A stretch of DNA of 16,825 bases, from the NCBI GenBank assembly GCA_028565635.1, contig JAOXYB010022714.1:1-16825 (forward strand). The letters are read 5' to 3'. The notes under the pieces are model-generated. The model was given only the letters and a program-made list of their open reading frames with translations, had not been told where the DNA came from and did no database searches. The stretch is from Phoronis ovalis. Taxonomy: Eukaryota > Phoronida > Phoronidae. Shown one piece after another: positions 10,266 through 16,825 of the stretch. The stretch's first letter is position 1; each line of letters begins with the position of its first letter. The translations under genes and the position numbers were made by a program.

Positions 10266-10746
10266 ACCTGTAATGTAAACCTATATCATATCTTATAATT
10301 TCATTTTTCCATTTGTTAGTATCGTATGTTATAATTGCATTTCTGATTTAATATCGATCATCTTGTCCTTAAACATTGATGACGTAAAACGTTTATTGGC
10401 ATAATTATACTAATTAACCTGTGATTTGATAACCGTACACTGCTACGATGTAGATACATACTGTTCCGTGACCAAGTTTAAGAAAGTTCGCCTAAGTTGT
10501 GTAAGGGCTACTGAGGTCCAGTCAGAGTGGACCGATGACCTCAAGATAATAACGAGTTTGAGTACAAGTGTACGTTGACTCTGGATGTTATTTATCAATT
10601 TGAACCATGGATGATCAGATAGCAGTACAACAACACCAAAGAAACATTTTTCAGCAAAAGAAATAATATTTCTATTCAATTATTAAATACATAAGAAACA
10701 AATGCAGTAATTTTAAAAGAACCTAAATTTATCGGAAACATGCAGT

Positions 10747-11188
10747 CTGAATTAAATCTTTCCGTTAGGGTTCCATACCTAACTAACGGCTGGGCTTAAC
10801 CACAGTCAATGTTTGTTATATTCCTTCAACTTAAGAAGAGCGAAGTAATTAAACTTTTGTCAACCAAGATAAACCTTTTTCTCTTTTTGATCCATTGTCG
10901 CCTACCACGCTCATTCTATCATGTTGACTCATTCTGAATAGGTATCGCCGGGGAGCCTGTTTTTTATTTAACTAACTATCCATAAACTCTGGCAGGACAG
11001 AATGTGTGTGATCGACACCTACCCGCTTAGTCCATTATCATACCTACTATTCTAAGCTGCAATTTGATTGGCGTCAAGACTTTCGTGACACTTTATATAG
11101 AAGTAAAGGGATTATCGTTCTTTAAATTAACTATGGTTAAGCCCAAACCGTAGTTGAGAAGGTACGGAACAATAACGGATGGATTTAT
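10747..11188. mobile_element. Non-autonomous DNA transposon (MITE-like) with about 60-bp terminal inverted repeats
   Basis: The left end (10747-10806) and the reverse complement of the right end (11188-11128) align along about 60 bp. Both begin CTGAAT, share AATC..TCCGTTA, a TTCC(A/G)TACCT block and GGGCTTAACCA. The interior of about 320 bp has no coding capacity. No clear target-site duplication was found at either end, so the superfamily is undetermined. Diverged relatives occur at 178-222 and 4865-5020, which supports a mobile family. Confidence 0.72.
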
Positions 11189-11245
11189 TCAGATTTATGA
11201 TATTAGAAACTAATTACAGGTAAGCAGTTTTAAAGGAGATTTAAT
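11184..11245 (-). terminator. Candidate polyadenylation signals of the Vps62-like gene
   Basis: No AATAAA occurs directly after the stop. The first candidates on the minus strand are ATTAAA at 11245-11240 and AATAAA at 11189-11184. The latter lies inside the terminal inverted repeat of the neighbouring transposon-like element, so that element may define the 3' end of the transcript. Confidence 0.4.
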
Positions 11246-11439
11246 TAACTGAACACATCATACTGAATATTGTATTCAAAGCGGTAATAGAATGCAGATA
11301 TAGCAAAACGTAGAAAGTAAAAAAGAACACAACATAAAAGCTTTGGTACCCAACACCACGACCCCTTGCATACAATTGTATACAATTTGCTTTGGGATTT
11401 ATCTTTAACCTTTCTATAGCCATGCGTTGTTATCGCATT

Positions 11440-12530
11440 TTAGTTTTCATTCTCAATTAGTTTCTCCAAGAAATCTTCTATTTCGCTATCAGTGAACTTC
11501 CTTTCAACGTTTCCCGTTTCGGTCTCAGTACCATCAGTGTTATCAAATCCATCGCTTGCTGCCACATCTACAATTCTCTTATCCAGATCAGAGCTTGACA
11601 TTGACGATTTCCATTGTGGACCGGTTGGTCCGCTATTTAGTTCGCATTCACCTGAAATCTCTTCAACCACGTCAAACAAACCGCAACCACTTTTCACATT
11701 TCCCCATCTACCCTCAAAATTCAACCACCTTTGATCACCTGAATAACCAGCATTAGATCTGTAAGAAATTACTTTGAGATTATTCCAAGTGTCCCAACGA
11801 AAGCTTTTTTCTGTTTCGTCGACTAGTGAGTCACCATTGAAAAGATCTTTGTAGACATGGCTATCAGCAGTAGACCAAATACCATGTGATCCTTCAGCTA
11901 CGTATACAACAGGATGATCATTTTCAACCTCAACGTAGTCGCTCCCTTGCGCATACCTAGAACCATCCCATGTATAAGCCCCACCAAAACTATGTGCAGA
12001 TAGGTACAATGAATGAGGTTGACCGGCAACTGTTCTGACTGTAATGTGCTCCCAGTCTCCTACGTGATTTCCAAAATCCGAGTAAAATCCGATGCAACCA
12101 TTTAAACGTGGACAAACGCAATTTCCCCAAACTTTAAAACACGGACATACATTATCTGCGTAATAACCAATACAGACTCGTTTACCTTTATTGTACGGAT
12201 AAAAAAACCAGTAGAAAGTATCGACCGTATTAGTTGAGGCATCTACGGTAACGGACACGGCGTATGTTGGCGGACTAGAACTTGACGTTGGCTTTTGACC
12301 ATCGAGAAAACTAGGATCTGTACAAGAATCACAACCTAGACTGCTCTTTGTTGTTAAAAAATAGCCATCATATCCCGAGGGAATATTTGATGACGTCAGT
12401 GGATTGGGCTGGCCGCTTACCACAGAGCCACTGTCGGACTTGATCTGCACGTTCTGCAGAAAATAATCAACACTCGAAGGCCAATAGCTCTCGCTGCTGG
12501 TAAAATACATTATTGGAGCGTATTTAGTTT
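11440..12530 (-). CDS. Vps62-like coding exon 2 (mature domain)
   Basis: The acceptor TATATTGCAG|AA lies at 12533-12531. The reading frame extends a few codons further 5' to an ATG at 12549, but that ATG precedes the polypyrimidine-poor acceptor and lacks a signal peptide, so it is judged intronic. The TAA stop is at 11442-11440. Confidence 0.9.
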
Positions 12531-13171
12531 CTGCAATATATAATATCATGTGTAATTATTCTTGCCATTAAAGATTATTGACGTCAATGAACAGTTTGTA
12601 CAAAATCAAATGACAAGTTGTTAGCCGGACCGTATTAGACAGTGCTTGAATATACAAAGGCAAACTTACTGACGAATTTCAAAATAGAACTTTAAAAGCA
12701 GCGACAAAGGAAACTTCAAATCATCTAAAGCGTTTTTTATTTAAAAGTATCAATTTTTCGAATAATTTGCTTACTTTACGTTATTTATCAAAATTATCTG
12801 AGAAGCGTATGTATCAAATTGAACGCTGAACCGAATTTCTGTTGTTCCTTTACATTTTGTATGTCCTGGAGAAATATTTTCATCTCTTAAGGCGTCATAT
12901 TGCTGCGTATAGGGACGAGTGTGATTTTTTAACTTTCATAAATTGTACAAATGGTAATTATATTTAATTTATACAATATTTTAAAACATACGTTTTATAA
13001 AATAACAGAAATGAACAGATTTAAAGAAAGAAGTTAATATCTTTTCTAGTACATCATTCCTCAAATATGTTACTACTAAATGCGAAATAGTATTTACTCA
13101 CCATCCTGGCATCGTGCAAGGTATTGCACCAAGCAATACAAAGTAACAAAGGCGATTTGTACGAACTTCAT
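11440..13171 (-). CDS. Secreted Vps62/DUF946-domain protein, complete two-exon gene
   Basis: Coding join, minus strand: 13171-13102 and 12530-11440, a GT-AG intron in phase 1, giving 386 residues. Exon 1 encodes a signal peptide (MKFVQIAFV..., hydrophobic to about residue 18), so the protein should enter the secretory pathway. The body has the Vps62/DUF946 signatures: FYPYNKGKR (132-141), GNHVGDWEH (177-185), SAHSFGGAY (201-209), HPVVYVAEGSHGIW (229-242) and NFEGRWGN (294-301). Eight cysteines lie at residues 90-169, six of them in the insert 143-169, with two more at 306 and 319. The tail after Lys341-Arg342 is rich in Asp/Glu. Yeast VPS62 is linked to vacuolar protein targeting, but that role cannot be carried over to a secreted animal protein. 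The biochemical function is unknown. The conserved His/Asp/Glu of GNHVGDWEH and GSHG could bind a metal or form a site; this is inference. Confidence 0.9.
12531..13101 (-). other. Single intron of the Vps62-like gene
   Basis: A 571-bp AT-rich GT-AG intron, phase 1, separating the signal-peptide exon from the domain exon. No internal feature was recognised. Confidence 0.8.
13102..13171 (-). CDS. Vps62-like coding exon 1 (signal peptide)
   Basis: ATG at 13171-13169 has a purine at -3. The 23 codons end ...LARCQD before donor GATG|GTGAGT. The leftover G completes the Glu codon at the start of exon 2. The Lys2 plus hydrophobic core is a typical secretion signal. Confidence 0.87.
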
Positions 13172-13249
13172 CGCTGTTGTTTTCTCTTTGGAGTCCACTT
13201 GCTTAAGGAGCAGGTATGCTTGTACGTTTTTTCTCTGTTATGGTTGGAC

Positions 13250-13256
13250 TATATAC
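13250..13256 (-). promoter_or_regulatory. Candidate TATA box of the Vps62-like gene
   Basis: GTATATA on the minus strand lies about 80 nt upstream of the ATG. Transcription would be expected to start near 13220, giving a 5' UTR of about 50 nt. A CAGCTG E-box lies upstream at about 13307-13312. Confidence 0.45.
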
Positions 13257-13780
13257 TGACAATTCAAAAGGTGGGATGTTAGGCTTTAACCTTTGACACT
13301 TTCAATCAGCTGAGCCATGAACAGCCCATTGAAACGACATACTTCTTAGAGATTCCCCTTTATCGCTTCAGGTTTCGCCTACACGCTTAATGTTCATTTT
13401 CACATGAACATTTGACTATCATTTAAATTATATATGGTGGTGTGACATTAAGATATATAACGTAAACATAAAATAAAGATTTACTATGGTGGCGATATTC
13501 TGCTTTCCTACGCTGGCCTTAGATTCTTCGAACAATTGAACCTTATTCAATTTTGTAAGTACTAAATAAACCAGACACTGCAGTTCAAGATACTGAAATC
13601 TCGATCAAAACCACACGTTTATATCCGCCACCAGTAAAAGATGGAAAAACAAAGACAAAATTTGATATATAAATATTATCTTTTATTCATGTAGTTTATT
13701 TTTGTATTTTAATTCCTGATCAAAATGATACCGTGATGCAATAACTTATTATAACATATGGGTACCACACATTGTTTTCC

Positions 13781-13886
13781 TTATATTAAATCGAAGTCAC
13801 TGCAAAACAGTACTTACGTATGAATTTATTTTACTATTTTCTTTATATTACATCGAAATAACCGCAAAACAGTACTTGCGTACATA
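13781..13886 (+). repeat. 62-bp-period direct duplication
   Basis: TTATATTAAATCGAAGTCAC followed by TGCAAAACAGTACTTACGTA at 13781-13820 recurs with few differences from 13843. This is a local tandem duplication lying upstream of the Vps62-like gene. Confidence 0.8.
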
Positions 13887-13939
13887 TCTACGTATTTTAA
13901 ACGAGACGAACTTTATTATAAGATCATCATCAAGGCTAC

Positions 13940-14128
13940 CTACGTCACTTACCCGAAAATTGTTTAGCGCTAACTGGTCACGTGTGACACCAAGTTCCTT
14001 GAACACTCACAATTTAGTTATAATTTATTGTAAGGAATTTCAGAAATTGTGATACTTCACCGAACTCGTTAAGTATCACACGTAACTTGTCAGTGGTTAA
14101 CGTCCAACGAATTTGGTCAGTATATACA
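13940..14128. mobile_element. Imperfect foldback (hairpin) element
   Basis: Left arm from about 13940 to 14017 (e.g. CGCTAAC, CACGTGTGACACCAAGTTC, TCACAATTT) pairs with the right arm from about 14043 to 14128 (e.g. AAATTGTGATAC, GTATCACACGTAAC, GTTAACG). The loop is about 25 bp and the arms have many mismatches and gaps. A MITE or old inverted duplication is likely. No clear target-site duplication was seen. Confidence 0.6.
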
Positions 14129-14497
14129 ACGCTTTGAGTGAGTGTTCACACACCTACAACTGCAGGTTTACTAGCGTGATTCTACCTGGGTTAAAAGTGC
14201 GTTCCAGGGCTAGGGTCAGGTTTATGCTTCCTAAAATTATATATAGGGGATGATAAAGGCTACTGTTACGATAGAGTAAGCAGTTTAGTGTTTATTTATT
14301 TCTTTTTTAAAATATTGGTGTTTTATATATGGCTATGATTATAAGACAAGTGGCGCTACTAGCACAACTACGTGACAAATGGGGCAGACAATCAGTGATC
14401 TATATCTAAAGCGTTCGTGAGTTAGTGGTTGATATTCTTGACTTTTTGTTGCTGTCACGTATCCAGCGCAGGTTCGAGTATTGTCATGCCCGTCAGA

Positions 14498-14876
14498 GGG
14501 GGGGGGGTGCGTCGGTGTCGAACGCACCCCTCTTTTTAAATGGGAGGTACCTATGTAATGTTAAAGCACCCCCCTTTTGAAGTAGTGACGCGCCCCATGA
14601 ATTGAGAGGAAAACACTGGCACCTGGCAGCAGGGCCCCCTTTTGATATTTTTTTTCTGGGCAACACGTACGGAGGCCTTTTTTTTTTTTTTTTGGTTGTC
14701 AATTTTATCTGACGTGAAGTGACCTTTTTTTTTTGCTTGTCAATTTTTTCAGGTAGCACGGAGACATTACAGCAACCTTTTTTGGATTACTGAACTGATA
14801 TTTTCTCAAGTCGGTAATTCTCAAAACGCCACAAATGCACCCCCCTTTTGAAAAAGTGTCTGGAGGCCCTGATTGT
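14498..14876. repeat. Degenerate G-run/T-run array
   Basis: Contains a 10-G run (14498-14507), GCACCCC(CC)TTTTGAA-type motifs at about 14524, 14567 and 14837, and GGAGGCC plus T-run plus TTGTCAATTTT units at about 14670 and 14722. It ends at GTCTGGAGGCCCTGA. The minus-strand Lys-rich open frame here reads through T-runs and is not a gene. Confidence 0.65.
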
Positions 14877-15183
14877 ACAACAGTAATAATAATATTTCAT
14901 GTCTCTTGTAGATAGATCTTTATATTAGGTATACTTTGGTAATAACAAAAGAAAAGTGCGAAAAAATGTATACAATTTTATTTTTGTTTAGCTATGGAAA
15001 ATACTGTAACCCAGGTGCCAGGTGCCTAAATCCACTCCTACATGTCTAGGTACTTCTGAAACTTTATATCCTACATGTGTAGGGAAAAGTAATCAGAATC
15101 GGCTACTATTGTTGAACTGCATAGACAGTTAATGTATCTCCACATGCATAATGTACTTTCACAAGCATTACTGTCGTTTACAA

Positions 15184-15463
15184 CGAAATGCGACCCTGTG
15201 GTACACACGTATTTGAATTCGTTTGTGACGTCGCATTTTATAATGACGGCATTTGTTATGCAGGTAAGCCATTACCGCATTAGCTTGAACCACAGCGGAA
15301 ATCTTTGTGAAAATTTAATCAACATTATTATCGTGTCATCACAAAGCTGCGGTTTAAGTTAATGTGGTAATACCTTTGCAGCATCATACAAATATCCTCA
15401 TCATTACAAAATGCGACGTCACAAACGAAATACCACCGTACCACACAGAGTCGCATTTTAAAA
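15184..15463. mobile_element. Long foldback element (inverted arms of about 130 bp)
   Basis: Left arm 15184-15318 and right arm 15335-15463 are inverted copies: AAATGCGAC.CTGTG(T)GGTAC, ATT(T)CGTTTGTGACGTCGCATTTT, TAATGA, TTATGCAGGTAAGCCATTAC against its diverged partner, and AACC(A/G)CAGC. The central loop is about 16 bp. The arms contain nested TGACGTCGCATTTT repeats. The structure fits a palindromic MITE. It has no coding capacity. Confidence 0.75.
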
Positions 15464-16517
15464 TGGACGAATTAAACTAAGTATGTAGTAGCTTTATATT
15501 ACCATTTATGATAAGTATTTCAAAAGGCAAACAGCTCTTTTTTCATTTAATTTTAGTTTTTAATATGCTTTTTATCTGATATGAATTTAATGAGCGTTTC
15601 TTGCATTTTTTAATGTGGAAGATATTTCCACGGACGCAGACGTGTTGTTTGTTATTGCAGTGGAATGTTGTTGTTTGGATAAATCACTTCTAATTGATCT
15701 AAAGAAAATACCAAGTCAGGTTCCTATCTGACGATTAGTTGTTCAGAATGTTGTTGTTCTCTCATCGACACTATACGGATATTTCACGGGATATTTTAAA
15801 AAAATGCAGGTATACAAACGTAAATACACTAATCGCTTCCCCATATTTGTAATTGAGGTAAGCACTTCAATATGATCCCAACCACTTGTTTACTATAGAA
15901 AACACTTGAGGTGCTACTTATTGTAAAAAATATGCAATACTTTAATTTTAATATGGCTGGAACTGCTTTGATATGCATGTGAACGATTGTTTACAATGCT
16001 TTGTACGATACAAGTATTTTGATGAACTTATTCAATATCACTGTATTTTGAGTTCAAATTATTTGAACTATAAAGTTATTCAAAGTTTCGGTAAAACTCA
16101 GATATTATCAAATATTTGCATTGATTATTTACTTATATCATGGTCGTGTCGCCCCGGCATCTAAATTAATACAATTAAGTTCACACTGTGATGATGTCAG
16201 CTTAATTTAGTACATAATATTATTCGCAAAAAGGACATTCTCCAGGAAATTTATCACAGTGATATACTAAATTTGATTCGTGATACATAATGGGAAATAT
16301 TATAGACTTATCGATCTAAATAGTTATCTGCAAAACGTGATAATAAATATTTGTTAACAGGTTCTCTTGCTAAAATGGACCAGATTTTAACACATCCCGG
16401 CTGAGGGCATTTTTCTCAAATGTTTGACTTCAAACATTATATACGAAGCACGAAGTTATTACGCTGGGCATAAGTACACTTAAATAATAAAATAGAATAG
16501 TTTTTAAGTTTGAAGCT
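15464..16517. other. Intergenic AT-rich sequence without a recognised gene
   Basis: The open frame at 15973-16164 (plus) has no family features. Short palindromes TCACACTGTGA (about 16183) and ATCACAGTGAT (about 16253) are present but isolated. Nothing else was identified. Confidence 0.55.
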
Positions 16518-16576
16518 ATCTTTGATTTCTTTATGGCCATATTTCCAATTCACGAAGAAACATTGATTTATCACTA
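16518..16576 (+). repeat. Dispersed repeat copy B (with 10207-10265)
   Basis: ATCTTTGATTTCTTTATGGC and AATTCACGAAGAAACATTGA align with copy A over about 58 bp, in the same orientation. No terminal structure was identified. Confidence 0.5.
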
Positions 16577-16744
16577 GTTTATAAATACAGCATCATTGTT
16601 AGTAATTGCATCTTTTATAAATTTGTCAATTCAGCTGATCATTAATAATTGATGAAGAAAAACGTGCTTAAATAACACATATTACGTAATTTGTTCACAA
16701 AACACCAAATAGGAAAGACTTAGGGACTGGTCAGAAATTACCAC

Positions 16745-16825
16745 AGGTGGGGGGGGGTTGGTGCAAACAGGGGGGGGTCACGAATTTTTGTGCCAGGCAA
16801 AAGGGGGGGGTCATGAATTTTTGTG
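16745..16825 (+). repeat. 33-bp G-rich tandem repeat, truncated by the window end
   Basis: AGGGGGGGGTCACGAATTTT plus TGTGCCAGGCAAA at 16769-16801 is followed by a second near-identical unit from 16802. A truncated unit precedes it at 16749. G runs of 9, 8 and 8 are present. Confidence 0.8.

Noticed and set aside
10443-10679. Minus-strand 78-codon frame, possible transposon relic
   Set aside because: Looked for reverse transcriptase or transposase motifs in neighbouring frames and found none convincing.
11492-11756. Plus-strand open frames opposite the Vps62-like exon
   Set aside because: Antisense shadows of a conserved coding exon; no family signature.
14461-14482. GGTTCGAGTA resembling a tRNA T-loop
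   Set aside because: No matching A-box or cloverleaf could be built around it.
14493-14759. Minus-strand Lys-rich 88-codon frame
   Set aside because: Lysine runs come from T homopolymers in the degenerate repeat array.
16183-16263. Short palindromes TCACACTGTGA and ATCACAGTGAT
   Set aside because: Short and isolated; expected by chance at this scale and not part of a longer inverted structure.

Overview
This is a eukaryotic, AT-rich, intron-rich window without operons, ribosome binding sites or bacterial genes. Frequent TACATGTA-type palindromes, AGGTCA-containing repeats, short inverted-repeat elements and two recognisable animal gene families suggest a marine invertebrate, most likely a mollusc such as a bivalve. 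The family assignments are firm; the taxon is an inference.

Two genes can be reconstructed, both on the minus strand and in tandem. Gene 1 (coding 7833 down to 360) is a complete SLC38A11-like amino acid transporter of the AAAP/SLC38 family. It has twelve coding exons joined by GT-AG introns in compatible phases, giving 1443 nt and 480 residues plus stop. Gene 2 (coding 13171 down to 11440) is a two-exon gene for a 386-residue secreted protein with a Vps62/DUF946-type domain, a signal peptide on its own exon, a cysteine-rich insert and an acidic tail after a Lys-Arg pair. TATA-like sites precede both genes and polyadenylation signals follow both.

The rest is noncoding and rich in repeats. 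A 440-bp element with terminal inverted repeats (10747-11188) lies just downstream of the Vps62-like gene; diverged pieces of the same family lie at 178-222 and in a gene 1 intron (4865-5020). Two long hairpin (foldback) elements lie at 13940-14128 and 15184-15463. G-run/T-run degenerate arrays occur at 1120-1610, 7205-7352, 14498-14876 and 16745-16825. There are also a 62-bp direct repeat (13781-13886), three 18-bp units (9953-10006) and a dispersed repeat present twice (10207-10265 and 16518-16576).

I see no sign that the two genes work together: one is a membrane transporter, the other a predicted secreted protein of unknown biochemistry. No CRISPR array, rRNA or tRNA was recognised. The most interesting items are the architecture of the secreted Vps62-like protein and the two hairpin elements with the inverted-repeat transposon family.
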